Shown: positions 36,596 through 49,895 of the stretch, one piece after another
Layout of the letters: every line of letters starts with the position of its first letter
Position numbering within the stretch: position 1 is the first letter of the stretch
NCBI GenBank assembly: GCA_944989445.1
Contig: CALYLW010000011.1
Coordinates: forward strand, 3,005,501 to 3,069,500
Reading direction: 5' to 3'
DNA from: Ampullaceana balthica
Lineage: Eukaryota; Mollusca; Gastropoda; Lymnaeidae
DNA length: 64,000 nt
Position numbers and translations under genes: made by a program
The notes under the pieces: model-generated
What the model was told of the DNA's origin: nothing
Seen by the model: the letters and a program-made list of their open reading frames with translations, nothing else
Database searches by the model: none

Positions 36596-37544
36596 TCCAA
36601 CAATCATGTCAAGCAAGAATGTCTACCTTTCCATTCATTTGGCTAGTTTTGACCGTGTATAATCATTTCTGTAGGGCTCTCTTATCAGATTAAACTCCCT
36701 AAGATGTAACTTTTTAACAAAGAAACTCGTTGTTACAAGCTCGTTTATGAACGGCCATCTTTTGATGAAAAGGTTATTGATTTCTCGCTAAAAATGTGTA
36801 AAAAAAGAATAAGTTGATGATTTGTGTAAATTTCCATAAAATGTGTTGGCAAAACTGGGTCGAATATTGAAAGACTATTGAAAGAGTATCAACTAGACAT
36901 ATAGCAGAAATGAATCCGACAAGAAGGAAATCAAAGATAAAGGGACGTATCTCTACGATTGCTATGATTTAATAATGGTTTCATTGTATCTATAAAAAAA
37001 AATACTTGTTTTGATTTCAAACATTGGAGTAAACGATAACCTCAAAAATGGATTAAGTATAGAGTGCTGATTTATACCTAACAATTATACAGTATAAAGC
37101 GTAATTGATTACACCTAGCAAGGATACAGCAGAAGCAGTATAGCCGAGGCTTGAAAAACGATTTTTCTATTTAAAAAAAAGAGACATAGCAACCTTCCAC
37201 TGTTTTTTATAAAGGCATTTTCAAAGAGTGAATAAAAGAAATGTATAAGCATATATCACGTATGCAAACTCCACGCTCTTGTACGTGTACTGACAAGTCA
37301 CTTACATTTTAATACTTCCCTGGTTGCGAAATGTAATCGTTAGATTCTAATTGTTTACTTTCTTTCTTTCTTTGTTCTTCCACGGGAAAATATGCAAAGA
37401 GAATTGTAAAAGTTTTAAACCACATATTCATAAATCACCTCATGTGTCTTTCCCACTAGGCTGAGCTAGTCACAGGGGAGTCCAGCATAAGTATATACTG
37501 TCTGTTTTACTGAAGTGGGTTTATAACGGATGTCCGCATTATGG
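36596..37544. other. Unassigned AT-rich sequence
   Basis: No gene or repeat family identified. Confidence 0.4.
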
Positions 37545-37740
37545 CACTGCCAGTGGCTATATCACGACACGGTAGAGGGCCTTTCATGACAAAGTTTTTG
37601 TCACACCAGTGTGTTTATCACGATACAGTAGAGGGCCTTTCATGACAAAGTTATTGTCACGCCAGTGCCTATATCACGACAAAGTCAAAGTGTGTGTGTG
37701 TGGGGGGGGGGTCTTTCATGATAAATCTGTGTCATGCCAG
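37545..37740 (+). repeat. 56-bp tandem repeat, two and a half units
   Basis: ATCACGACACGGTAGAGGGC and CATGACAAAG blocks recur at 37561, 37617 and, partially, 37673, with GTCAC-CAGTG linkers. Confidence 0.75.
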
Positions 37741-38644
37741 TGTGCCTCTCATTAAGGTGCATGTATTTATTATGACACTGGATTTTAAAGATGTTTGATT
37801 TGAGAAGCGCACAAACGTGACAGCCACAAGGAAGAAATGATACAATTTATTTTTAATTATTTTTTAAATCAATTGTGTTGAAGATTTTAATTATAACCAC
37901 CAAGCCAACTCTACACCATGTGCACACAAACGGTCATCACTACAAACTTACTTATATATGATCTTATTTATAAAATAATGCTTATTTTAGAAAAGTGGCC
38001 ACATGTGCATGTATCAATATTACTGATGATAGTTTAGAGAGTGTCTTCGCTTTACATGCAGACGATTATGGGCGTGCACGATGGAAATCTTTTCAAAATT
38101 CAATGGCATGTTAGAAAAAAAAAGGGGGGGGGGAGACGAAGTGAGATTGTGAGAGAGACATAGAGAAGGAAGAGAGGGAAGAGTGATATAAAGAGAGACA
38201 GATAACCGGAGGGAGGGAAAGATAGAAGAAAGTTTATGAGCATCGATATGATTTTTAGCTTAAAAGATTTAGAAGATTATTTACAATTGTAGAAGTAATA
38301 ACAGAAGTGTAGAACATAACAATATGTTCTTATCGCCTTCCCGTCTTCCTCTATTTACTTTATTCTTTACACACTGTGTGTTTTGGGGTGAACGGGGAAA
38401 ACTTATCTTGAAACTGACCCAGATATTTACAGAGCACATCGGTCGCTAGTGAAACTTTCCTTGGTCGGTCAATGTTGGAAACTTGGACATTGGCAGAAAA
38501 TGGTATGTTGTTTAAAGAAGCCTGCATTTCTAATAAATTTACCCTTTTATGCAAGGTTATTTATTATTTGTAGAGCTCATTATTATTTTTGTTCGATAAA
38601 TATAGAAAAATGAATCGATTACATTTCGATTAATTATAAAAATA
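37741..38644. other. Unassigned sequence
   Basis: Purine-rich GA-type stretch at 38120-38230. No other feature seen. Confidence 0.4.
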
Positions 38645-38740
38645 TATATTTCACCAAAACGAGTATGTGCAAATGAGCATGACGAATGACCCTCGCTGGG
38701 GTCGACCGATCGCTGTTGGCAAGCGTAGTGAAATGAAAAG
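38645..38740 (+). mobile_element. Helitron-like repeat, left-part fragment
   Basis: ATGACGAATGACCCTCGCT and the following GGGTCGACCGATCGCTGTT match the left part of the copy at 9965-10300. Confidence 0.5.
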
Positions 38741-38811
38741 AAGAAAAAAAAGGGGGGGGGCAACAATTTTTCTTACGGTAACTAACGTTGTTCCTTCTCA
38801 GAATAACATAT

Positions 38812-38883
38812 GATTCGTAGTGTATTGGTTATCACGTCTGCCTTGAACGTGGAAAGTCCTGGGTTCAAGCCACAGCGGGAACA
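38812..38883 (+). pseudogene. Degenerate tRNA-Val-like sequence
   Basis: CGTAGTGTATTGGTTATCAC matches the D-arm side of animal tRNA-Val, and GGGTTCAAGCC is a B box. A T run (38884-38889) follows the 3' end and could act as a pol III terminator. The acceptor stem has three mismatches, the T stem one, and the anticodon loop reads CTTGAAC instead of a valine loop. It is therefore a tRNA-derived pseudogene or a SINE head rather than a working tRNA. Confidence 0.6.
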
Positions 38884-38934
38884 TTTTTTTATATTTTAAA
38901 AATGTTTTTTTCTGCCCGTTCTTTCCCCCCTTTT

Positions 38935-39205
38935 TTGCGAACATGACTAACCCTCACTATGGTCAGCCAATCAGAGTTTATGGCTGGAAAGGGATGGTAC
39001 TAAAGGGTTGGGGGGCAGGTATCAACAACCGCAGTGCACATATCTCCAAGTTTACACGCTCCCCCCCCCCATTACTTCGTGCTGCTGTTTGTGCCCGTTC
39101 TCTCTCCCCCTCGTTCTTTGTCTTTGCACTATCTATGATGAGTAAGTCTGCGGCGTAATAATGCTACGCCGCGGGTCGTATCTAGTATTTTATATAACAC
39201 ATATA
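38935..39205 (+). mobile_element. Helitron-like 3' end
   Basis: Shares blocks with 9965-10300, then ends in a hairpin with 8-bp arms GCGGCGTA and TACGCCGC (about 39150-39172). The CTAG motif lies about ten bases further on. Helitrons end in CTRR a short distance after a terminal hairpin, so this fits. No RepHel coding sequence is present. Confidence 0.5.
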
Positions 39206-39943
39206 TAGATCCCGTTAAATCGTCATTCATTATTTGCGAAATCGGTTAGGTCGCGGTAATTCCATGACTCCCAATTATTGTGACGTAACACAGCAAATTC
39301 GCTCTGCTATGCAAGAAATAAGGAATAAAAACTTTTTTGTTTACGCATGCGCGTCTAAATAAATAATAGTAATACGAGGGAAGAATGTGTAAGTAATTAA
39401 AAATATAACATAATTAATAAATAGAAAAAAATAAATAAAAGTATTCTTAAATGATAATTTTTTTAATGATTAATCAATTAATTAAACGTTAATTTCCGCA
39501 GCCCTAATTATTTGTTATCAATTATCATTAATTATTTGTTGGTCCTTGAGGCATTGTTTCTTTGCCTTCCAATACTTCCAACATTGGCATTAAACACGCT
39601 GCTAACATTTCCCTCAGAATTATGTGGAACTGGACATTGGCCTATCCATGATAATAAATAGGCCCATCACTTTGAGTTAACAATTTCATTTACTGAAGTT
39701 ATTCGGATCAGCGCACTGGTCTAAATGGAGGTGACTATGGACGACACATGCGCGTGTTTATCCATGCATTATCCAGTTGGCGCCCTATCACACGACTCCC
39801 ACTCCCACCCTCAACAGATCTTCTATTTCAAATATGGGATGTGATAAGTTTAAATCTTGGCGCCCTTCGTGTGTTGGTGACTTAGTTTTAATTTTTGGTA
39901 TTGTAACTCCCACCGTTCTGTTGTATTTTTGTGTGTGGTGCCC
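39206..39943. other. Unassigned sequence
   Basis: AT-rich flank of the long minisatellite. No feature seen. Confidence 0.4.
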
Positions 39944-42900
39944 CGAACCTTATGTTGCTGTATAATGTGGTCCATACCATCAACCTTATGTTGGTGTATA
40001 ATGTGGTCCATACCATCAACCTTATGTTGCTGTATAATGTGGTCCATACCATCAACCTTATGTTGCTGTATAATGTGGTCCATACCATCAACCTTATGTT
40101 GGTGTATAATGTGGTCCATACCATCAACCTTATGTTGCTGTATAATGTGGTCCATACCATCAACCTTATGTTGCTGTATAATGTGGTCCATACCATCAAC
40201 CTTATGTTGCTGTATAATGTGGTCCATACCATCAACCTTATGTTGCTGTATAATGTGGTCCATACCATCAACCTTATGTTGCTGTATAATGTGGTCCATA
40301 CCATCAACCTTATGTTGCTGTATAATGTGGTCCATACCATCAACCTTATGTTGCTGTATAATGTGGTCCATACCATCAACCTTATGTTGCTGTATAATGT
40401 GGTCCATACCATCAACCTTATGTTGCTGTATAATGTGGTCCATACCATCAACCTTATGTTGCTGTATAATGTGGTCCATACCATCAACCTTATGTTGCTG
40501 TATAATGTGGTCCATACCATCAACCTTATGTTGCTGTATAATGTGGTCCATACCATCAACCTTATGTTGCTGTATAATGTGGTCCATACCATCAACCTTA
40601 TGTTGCTGTATAATGTGGTCCATACCATCAACCTTATGTTGGTGTATAATGTGGTCCATACCATCAACCTTATGTTGCTGTATAATGTGGTCCATACCAT
40701 CAACCTTATGTTGCTGTATAATGTGGTCCATACCATCAACCTTATGTTGCTGTATAATGTGGTCCATACCATCAACCTTATGTTGCTGTATAATGTGGTC
40801 CATACCATCAACCTTATGTTGCTGTATAATGTGGTCCATACCATCAACCTTATGTTGCTGTATAATGTGGTCCATACCATCAACCTTATGTTGCTGTATA
40901 ATGTGGTCCATACCATCAACCTTATGTTGCTGTATAATGTGGTCCATACCATCAACCTTATGTTGCTGTATAATGTGGTCCATACCATCAACCTTATGTT
41001 GCTGTATAATGTGGTCCATACCATCAACCTTATGTTGCTGTATAATGTGGTCCATACCATCAACCTTATGTTGCTGTATAATGTGGTCCATACCATCAAC
41101 CTTATGTTGCTGTATAATGTGGTCCATACCATCAACCTTATGTTGCTGTATAATGTGGTCCATACCATCAACCTTATGTTGCTGTATAATGTGGTCCATA
41201 CCATCAACCTTATGTTGCTGTATAATGTGGTCCATACCATCAACCTTATGTTGCTGTATAATGTGGTCCATACCATCAACCTTATGTTGCTGTATAATGT
41301 GGTCCATACCATCAACCTTATGTTGCTGTATAATGTGGTCCATACCATCAACCTTATGTTGCTGTATAATGTGGTCCATACCATCAACCTTATGTTGCTG
41401 TATAATGTGGTCCATACCATCAACCTTATGTTGCTGTATAATGTGGTCCATACCATCAACCTTATGTTGCTGTATAATGTGGTCCATACCATCAACCTTA
41501 TGTTGCTGTATAATGTGGTCCATACCATCAACCTTATGTTGCTGTATAATGTGGTCCATACCATCAACCTTATGTTGCTGTATAATGTGGTCCATACCAT
41601 CAACCTTATGTTGCTGTATAATGTGGTCCATACCATCAACCTTATGTTGCTGTATAATGTGGTCCATACCATCAACCTTATGTTGCTGTATAATGTGGTC
41701 CATACCATCAACCTTATGTTGCTGTATAATGTGGTCCATACCATCAACCTTATGTTGCTGTATAATGTGGTCCATACCATCAACCTTATGTTGCTGTATA
41801 ATGTGGTCCATACCATCAACCTTATGTTGCTGTATAATGTGGTCCATACCATCAACCTTATGTTGCTGTATAATGTGGTCCATACCATCAACCTTATGTT
41901 GCTGTATAATGTGGTCCATACCATCAACCTTATGTTGCTGTATAATGTGGTCCATACCATCAACCTTATGTTGCTGTATAATGTGGTCCATACCATCAAC
42001 CTTATGTTGCTGTATAATGTGGTCCATACCATCAACCTTATGTTGCTGTATAATGTGGTCCATACCATCAACCTTATGTTGCTGTATAATGTGGTCCATA
42101 CCATCAACCTTATGTTGCTGTATAATGTGGTCCATACCATCAACCTTATGTTGCTGTATAATGTGGTCCATACCATCAACCTTATGTTGCTGTATAATGT
42201 GGTCCATACCATCAACCTTATGTTGCTGTATAATGTGGTCCATACCATCAACCTTATGTTGGTGTATAATGTGGTCCATACCATCAACCTTATGTTGCTG
42301 TATAATGTGGTCCATACCATCAACCTTATGTTGCTGTATAATGTGGTCCATACCATCAACCTTATGTTGCTGTATAATGTGGTCCATACCATCAACCTTA
42401 TGTTGCTGTATAATGTGGTCCATACCATCAACCTTATGTTGCTGTATAATGTGGTCCATACCATCAACCTTATGTTGCTGTATAATGTGGTCCATACCAT
42501 CAACCTTATGTTGGTGTATAATGTGGTCCATACCATCAACCTTATGTTGCTGTATAATGTGGTCCATACCATCAACCTTATGTTGCTGTATAATGTGGTC
42601 CATACCATCAACCTTATGTTGCTGTATAATGTGGTCCATACCATCAACCTTATGTTGGTGTATAATGTGGTCCATACCATCAACCTTATGTTGCTGTATA
42701 ATGTGGTCCATACCATCAACCTTATGTTGCTGTATAATGTGGTCCATACCATCAACCTTATGTTGGTGTATAATGTGGTCCATACCATCAACCTTATGTT
42801 GCTGTATAATGTGGTCCATACCATCAACCTTATGTTGCTGTATAATGTGGTCCATACCATCAACCTTATGTTGCTGTATAATGTGGTCCATACCATCAAC

Positions 42901-45059
42901 CTTATGTTGCTGTATAATGTGGTCCATACCATCAACCTTATGTTGCTGTATAATGTGGTCCATACCATCAACCTTATGTTGCTGTATAATGTGGTCCATA
43001 CCATCAACCTTATGTTGCTGTATAATGTGGTCCATACCATCAACCTTATGTTGCTGTATAATGTGGTCCATACCATCAACCTTATGTTGGTGTATAATGT
43101 GGTCCATACCATCAACCTTATGTTGCTGTATAATGTGGTCCATACCATCAACCTTATGTTGCTGTATAATGTGGTCCATACCATCAACCTTATGTTGGTG
43201 TATAATGTGGTCCATACCATCAACCTTATGTTGGTGTATAATGTGGTCCATACCATCAACCTTATGTTGGTGTATAATGTGGTCCATACCATCAACCTTA
43301 TGTTGCTGTATAATGTGGTCCATACCATCAACCTTATGTTGCTGTATAATGTGGTCCATACCATCAACCTTATGTTGGTGTATAATGTGGTCCATACCAT
43401 CAACCTTATGTTGCTGTATAATGTGGTCCATACCATCAACCTTATGTTGGTGTATAATGTGGTCCATACCATCAACCTTATGTTGCTGTATAATGTGGTC
43501 CATACCATCAACCTTATGTTGCTGTATAATGTGGTCCATACCATCAACCTTATGTTGGTGTATAATGTGGTCCATACCATCAACCTTATGTTGGTGTATA
43601 ATGTGGTCCATACCATCAACCTTATGTTGCTGTATAATGTGGTCCATACCATCAACCTTATGTTGCTGTATAATGTGGTCCATACCATCAACCTTATGTT
43701 GGTGTATAATGTGGTCCATACCATCAACCTTATGTTGCTGTATAATGTGGTCCATACCATCAACCTTATGTTGCTGTATAATGTGGTCCATACCATCAAC
43801 CTTATGTTGCTGTATAATGTGGTCCATACCATCAACCTTATGTTGCTGTATAATGTGGTCCATACCATCAACCTTATGTTGCTGTATAATGTGGTCCATA
43901 CCATCAACCTTATGTTGCTGTATAATGTGGTCCATACCATCAACCTTATGTTGGTGTATAATGTGGTCCATACCATCAACCTTATGTTGCTGTATAATGT
44001 GGTCCATACCATCAACCTTATGTTGCTGTATAATGTGGTCCATACCATCAACCTTATGTTGGTGTATAATGTGGTCCATACCATCAACCTTATGTTGCTG
44101 TATAATGTGGTCCATACCATCAACCTTATGTTGGTGTATAATGTGGTCCATACCATCAACCTTATGTTGCTGTATAATGTGGTCCATACCATCAACCTTA
44201 TGTTGCTGTATAATGTGGTCCATACCATCAACCTTATGTTGCTGTATAATGTGGTCCATACCATCAACCTTATGTTGCTGTATAATGTGGTCCATACCAT
44301 CAACCTTATGTTGCTGTATAATGTGGTCCATACCATCAACCTTATGTTGCTGTATAATGTGGTCCATACCATCAACCTTATGTTGCTGTATAATGTGGTC
44401 CATACCATCAACCTTATGTTGCTGTATAATGTGGTCCATACCATCAACCTTATGTTGCTGTATAATGTGGTCCATACCATCAACCTTATGTTGCTGTATA
44501 ATGTGGTCCATACCATCAACCTTATGTTGGTGTATAATGTGGTCCATACCATCAACCTTATGTTGGTGTATAATGTGGTCCATACCATCAACCTTATGTT
44601 GCTGTATAATGTGGTCCATACCATCAACCTTATGTTGCTGTATAATGTGGTCCATACCATCAACCTTATGTTGCTGTATAATGTGGTCCATACCATCAAC
44701 CTTATGTTGCTGTATAATGTGGTCCATACCATCAACCTTATGTTGGTGTATAATGTGGTCCATACCATCAACCTTATGTTGGTGTATAATGTGGTCCATA
44801 CCATCAACCTTATGTTGGTGTATAATGTGGTCCATACCATCAACCTTATGTTGGTGTATAATGTGGTCCATACCATCAACCTTATGTTGGTGTATAATGT
44901 GGTCCATACCATCAACCTTATGTTGGTGTATAATGTGGTCCATACCATCAACCTTATGTTGGTGTATAATGTGGTCCATACCATCAACCTTATGTTGCTG
45001 TATAATGTGGTCCATACCATCAACCTTATGTTGCTGTATAATGTGGTCCATACCATCAA
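39944..45059. repeat. 36-bp minisatellite of 142 units, 5.1 kb
   Basis: The unit contains TTATGTTGCTGTATAATG and GGTCCATACCATCAACC. The units seem to differ only at one position (39958 plus multiples of 36), which is C in 114 units and G in 28. G units are numbers 2, 5, 20, 65, 72, 76, 79, 88, 91-93, 96, 98, 101, 102, 105, 112, 115, 117, 128, 129 and 134-140 counted from the left. Units 21-64 are all C. Because 36 is divisible by three and the unit lacks stops in four frames, four overlapping frames of more than 1,700 codons exist. None has gene context. The near-identity points to very recent or ongoing expansion. Confidence 0.98.
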
Positions 45060-46038
45060 ATTCTTTGAAGCGCCTTTTCTTACATCAATGTTTGTAACGC
45101 CCCTAACCCAGTGTGGAGGTTTATGGTGCCCCTAGCCCCTAACTCATGTGATTATTTTGGCGGTCTACCATCTTGTCCTTATTTCCTCTCCCCCCCACCC
45201 AGCCCGCCCCCCCCCCAACCTTTTAAAAATTGATGATGGTCAATGTTAATTTTTAGTATTTTTTCTTTAATTTTAAATTTTATTAGATTTTTTTTTAAGG
45301 GATGAAAAAAATATTGTTGTGGTCTACGTTTATAACTGATTGAATCAATGAAAAACGCCTCAGACTCGGTGCGTCTCTAATTATAAATTAAATGCAAACA
45401 TCCTTATTACGCTTTTGTATGAAGTCACCAGTAGATGGTGAGCTGTAACTGGCTCCCTTAAGAAATCCACTAATTGAACGACGCATCTGAGACCTGCAAA
45501 TGGTGGCTTTAATTTTAATGGAACTTTTGAGGTCAGCGTCAGAGTCTACAAACATTAAAAGAAAAATATATATTAAAATTAAAACTGTGATAAACTTAAT
45601 AGCAGAATATAAAATTAGTATTTATAAAATTATAAAGAAGTGGGTAATTTGATGCTGCTTTGTGGTATAAGAATTACAAGCACATATAATTGCAGATAGG
45701 TTATCGTGAGTTTACCTTTGCATAATCACTGCAAAATAAAAAACCTAAATATTTTAAACAGAACGGCTGGATTTTTACATAACAAAATGTCGCAAATAAT
45801 TTTATTTCTAATGTCAGCACGTTTTACCGAGGGCTTATCGACATAGATGCCCACTTAAAACTTAAACAATACAACATTGATTTGTTTTTTTTAATATTGC
45901 ATCTTGCTATGGTAGTAGAATGTTTTGTGGTGTCCACATAGTCTAAAAAGCCCATCTTAATTATTTCAGAAGTAGTCAAGAAGAATCTTGCCCTTATCGT
46001 CGTTAACTAAGACTTGATATTTTAAATTTTGTATACCT
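45060..46038. other. Unassigned AT-rich sequence
   Basis: C-rich run at 45188-45220, otherwise AT-rich. No feature seen. Confidence 0.4.
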
Positions 46039-46170
46039 GTCATTAGTGTCATTAGTGTCATTAGTGTCATTAGTGTCATTAGTGTCATTAGTGTCATTAG
46101 TGTCATTAGTGTCATTAGTGTCATTAGTGTCATTAGTGTCATTAGTGTCATTAGTGTCATTAGTGTCATT
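46039..46170 (+). repeat. 9-bp minisatellite, about 14.7 units
   Basis: Perfect tandem repetition of GTCATTAGT. The minus-strand Met-Thr-Leu frame is a by-product. Confidence 0.97.
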
Positions 46171-46369
46171 ACCACCGTTCAAATAACAAAGAAGTCGGCG
46201 CAGTTCTTTTTTAAATTAAAAAAAATAAAATTCTTTATATTTTTATTAGAATAATTTATTTGGAGTGGAGTGTTTTACAAGTTGATTGATAACTTCTTTG
46301 TTTCACAATGTGGACTTACTTTTTAGTTGCCAACAACCGCAATCACTGATTTTACATCATCTCTGACAT

Positions 46370-47790
46370 TTAACCTTGAATGACATTAACCCATCGCTGA
46401 CATTAACCCATCGCTGAAGTTACCCATCCCTGACAATTACTCATCACTGACATTAACCAATTGCTGACATTAACCCATTGCTGACATTAACCCAGCATTG
46501 CTGACATTAACCCATTGCTGACATTAACCCATTGGTGACATAAACCCATTGCTGACATTAACCCAGCATTGCTGACATTAACCCAGCATTGCTGACATTA
46601 ACCCAGCATTGCTGACATTAACCGATTGCTGACATTAACCCATTGGTGACATAAACCCATTGCTGACATTAACCCAGCATTGCTGACATTAACCAATTGC
46701 TGACATTAACCCATTGCTAACATTAACCTATTGCTGACATTAACCCATTGCTGACATTAACCCAGCATTGCTGACATTAAGCCAGCATTGCTGACATTAA
46801 CCCATTGCTGACATTAACCCATTGGTGACATAAACCCATTGCTGACATTAACCCAGCATTGCTGACATTAACCGATTGCTGACATTAACCCATTGCTGAC
46901 ATTAACCCATTGCTGACATTAACCCATTGCTGACATTAACCCAGCATTGCTGACATTAACCGATTGCTGACATTAACCCATTGGTGACATAAACCCATTG
47001 CTGACATTAACCCAGCATTGCTGACATTAACCGATTGCTGACATTAACCCATTGGTGACATAAACCCATTGCTGACATTAACCCAGCATTGCTGTCATTA
47101 ACCGATTGCTGACATTAACCCATTGCTGACATTAACCCATTGCTGACATTAACCCATAGCTGACATTAACACAACATTGCTGACATTAACCCATTGCTGA
47201 CATTAACCCAGCATTGTTGACATTAACCCATTGCTGACATTAACCCAGCATTGCTGACAATAACCCAGCATTGCTGACATTAACCCAGCATTGTTGACAT
47301 TAACCCATTGCTGACATCAACCCAGCATTGCTGACAATAACCCAGCATTGCTGACATTAACCCAGCATTGTTGACATTAACCCATTGCTGACATTAACCC
47401 AGCATTGCTGACATTAACCCATTGCTGACATTAACCCATTGCTGACATTAACCCAGCATTGTTGACATTAACCCATTGCTGACATTAACCCAGCATTGCT
47501 GACATTAACCCATTGCTGACATTAACCCATTGCTGACATTAACCAATTGCTGACATTAACCCGTTGCTGACATTAACCCATTGCTGACATTAACCCATTG
47601 CTGACATTAACCCAGCATTGCTGACATTAACCCATTGCTGACATTAACCCATTGCTGACATTAACCCAGCATTGCTGACATATACCCATTGCTGACATTA
47701 ACCCGTTGCTGACATTAACCCATTGCTGACATTAACCCATTGCTGACATTAACCCAGCATTGCTGACATTAACCCATTGCTGACATATAA
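46370..47790 (+). repeat. Mixed 17/20-bp minisatellite, 1.4 kb
   Basis: Two interchangeable unit types share TGACATTAACCCA: a 17-bp form ending TTGC and a 20-bp form ending GCATTGC. They alternate in irregular order with blocks of recurring order, plus rare variants such as CATTGGTGACATAAACC. Confidence 0.95.
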
Positions 47791-48312
47791 CACATCTTTT
47801 TAGCATTATCATTTAGATTTCTGTTCTGTGTATTATTAACAAAGATAATCTCTTTTCTCCCTTTAAATGATAGATGTCTTATCTGATCTGCCTATTAATT
47901 TTGGGAATAGAAAACTTGAGTGCATTGATTTTGATACTCGGACTAGTAGTTTGTTTTTAAAATCATTTTAATTCTTGATTTTTTTTATAGGTCTTATGTA
48001 AAAACGCAAAAGATACAAAGAATAGAAAACTTTTAGTCTTTTTAAAAAAAAAGAAAATGAATTTTGATTCAGAAGTCATCTTCAAAAAATTACTTTTACA
48101 ATAAATGAAATCTCCAAGTTTAAGGGCCAATAAAAAAAAATAATTTTAAATATTTTTTAAAAACCCAACCAAGACGCCAATTCTTTATTTTAGGGAGAAC
48201 TAATCAGTAGCTGCAATTTGAGTTGGAGATATAACATGTTGTCTTAGGTGCTTTAGAAAAAGAAATAATGTAGGTAACAATCACTTGTAAAAATAATTAA
48301 AGGTAAAAAATG
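47791..48312. other. AT-rich unassigned sequence
   Basis: No feature seen. Confidence 0.4.
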
Positions 48313-49532
48313 ATTTTTAAAAACTACGTTTTTATAAGTGGACTAAAAGAAGAAAATAAAACAAACCCGTAAAAACAAGGAATTTGACCATAATTTCCTT
48401 ATATATGAGACATAACTAACAGTTTTGATTATTTTCAAACGCGACAAACATTTACAGACTGAATCTGTCTTAACTCAACTTTGCTTCATAACCCTGGGGG
48501 TGGGGGTGGGAGAGGGGAAAAGTCTGGTCACCGATCGCTTGACCAAGCTCAGCATGACACGTAAAATGTAAACAAAAGCACGCTGGTACTTCGATGGGTC
48601 GCGTCAACGCGTGACTGAACAATCCCGTGAAAAAAAACAATAACAAACAGTGAATTTGAATTACATACGTTATATAAGGATAAACTAAAAATTCATAAAT
48701 TTAATTACGGTACGTTCGATCGATCTGAAATTTTCATACGATGCATTGTTAGGTGAGACGCGTCCGTGTGCCAAATTTCAGCTCGATCGGATTACGGAAA
48801 GTGGGTCATTTTTTACTTTTCTTTTTCCGCCCGCCCAAGACAGAGATGACGACAGAACGACAGAGAGACAGAGACGGCGGTGAAGTTAATATAAGGGATT
48901 TAATAATTTAAAACTTATAAATTCAAGTACATTCATTTAAAGTGACTAAAACGAGGGATTGATGGTTATGAGGTTTAACATATGCAGTTCACTCATTCTC
49001 TCACTTATAGATCTCTCTTGCCTTCTAAATTATAAATCTGTAATTATTATACCAAACACCCGCCCCACTTTTTAGTCATATTAAATCAAAGTACTTGAAT
49101 TTATAAGTTTTTAAATTATGTTCTTCTTTTTAGTCCACTTATAAACAACATGGTTTTTAAAAATCATTTCTTACCTTTAAAAATCATTTCTTACCTTTAT
49201 TTTTTAAATTATTTTTAGTCCACTTATAGTTATAGCAACCTGTTTTTTTTTAAAATATATTTTTACCTCTATTTATTTTAACAGCAAACGGATACAGATG
49301 CTTATATAGAGATAAACTAAAAAATGCATTAATTTAATAACGGTACATTTCATCCATCTGACATTTTGATACAATGCTTTGTCAGCCAAGATCTATCTGG
49401 TAAAATTTTCAGCTCTCTATATGGCCATTAGAAGTGGTTTAATTTTATGTTGGAAATTTTGAAAAATTGCCGACAAGGACGAAAACAATGCGGACAGACT
49501 TGAACGGAAGCAAGTTAATAAAAACGTGGTAA
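48313..49532 (-). mobile_element. Composite palindromic element, copy C, interrupted
   Basis: Reverse orientation relative to copies A (1387) and B (6060). The palindromic part comes first, beginning TTTTTAAAAACTACGTTTTT, and the non-palindromic part ends AATAAAAACGTGGTAA. It is interrupted at 48359-48904 by element N. After the palindrome a short segment (AAAAATCATTTCTTACCTTT) is duplicated, so this copy has rearranged slightly. Confidence 0.7.
48359..48904 (+). mobile_element. MITE-like element N, copy 2, nested
   Basis: Near-identical to 33896-34457. It splits the GAAGAAAATAATTTAAAAC sequence that is continuous in copies A and B. AATAA appears on both sides of the insert, a probable 4-5-bp target duplication. 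This gives a clear order of events: composite element first, element N later. Confidence 0.8.
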
Positions 49533-49820
49533 TAATATAACCAGTTTGTGTAATTAATTAATGAATTATTTTTTTTTAAGAAGCCTATTTATTATTTAAA
49601 TTATTTAAAAATTATCATTATATTGTTTATTGATTTTTTTTAAAGACAAGCGTTGTTACATCATGAACTATTGGCAATTTCTTTTTGTAACGAGCAACAA
49701 AGTCCGTCGAAGGACGTTCCGCCACCGTTCGGTGGCATGTTGTAACTCCCCTGCAACAGCCGTCTCCAACGGCATACATGTGCATCACGTCAAAAATACT
49801 ATTCATTATAGTTAAAATAA

Positions 49821-49856
49821 ATAACTCGTAAAAACAGAGCTTTTGACTATAAATCC
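49821..49856 (+). mobile_element. Element N, left-end fragment
   Basis: CGTAAAAACAGAGCTTTTGA followed by CTATAAATCCC matches the first 35 bases of element N and then diverges. Confidence 0.5.
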
Positions 49857-49895
49857 CAACGCGCATAGCTCAAAATAAAGTCTTGGAAGATTGCC

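Noticed and set aside
39944..45059. CRISPR array
   Set aside because: Units are contiguous tandem repeats with no unique spacers, and there are no cas genes.
39850..45135. Giant repeat proteins of more than 1,700 residues on both strands
   Set aside because: They exist in four frames at once because the 36-bp unit lacks stops there. No start context, splice sites or unique domains are seen.
46370..47790. Telomere-like TTAACCC content
   Set aside because: The TAACCC-like string is part of a 17/20-bp minisatellite and is never tandem on its own.
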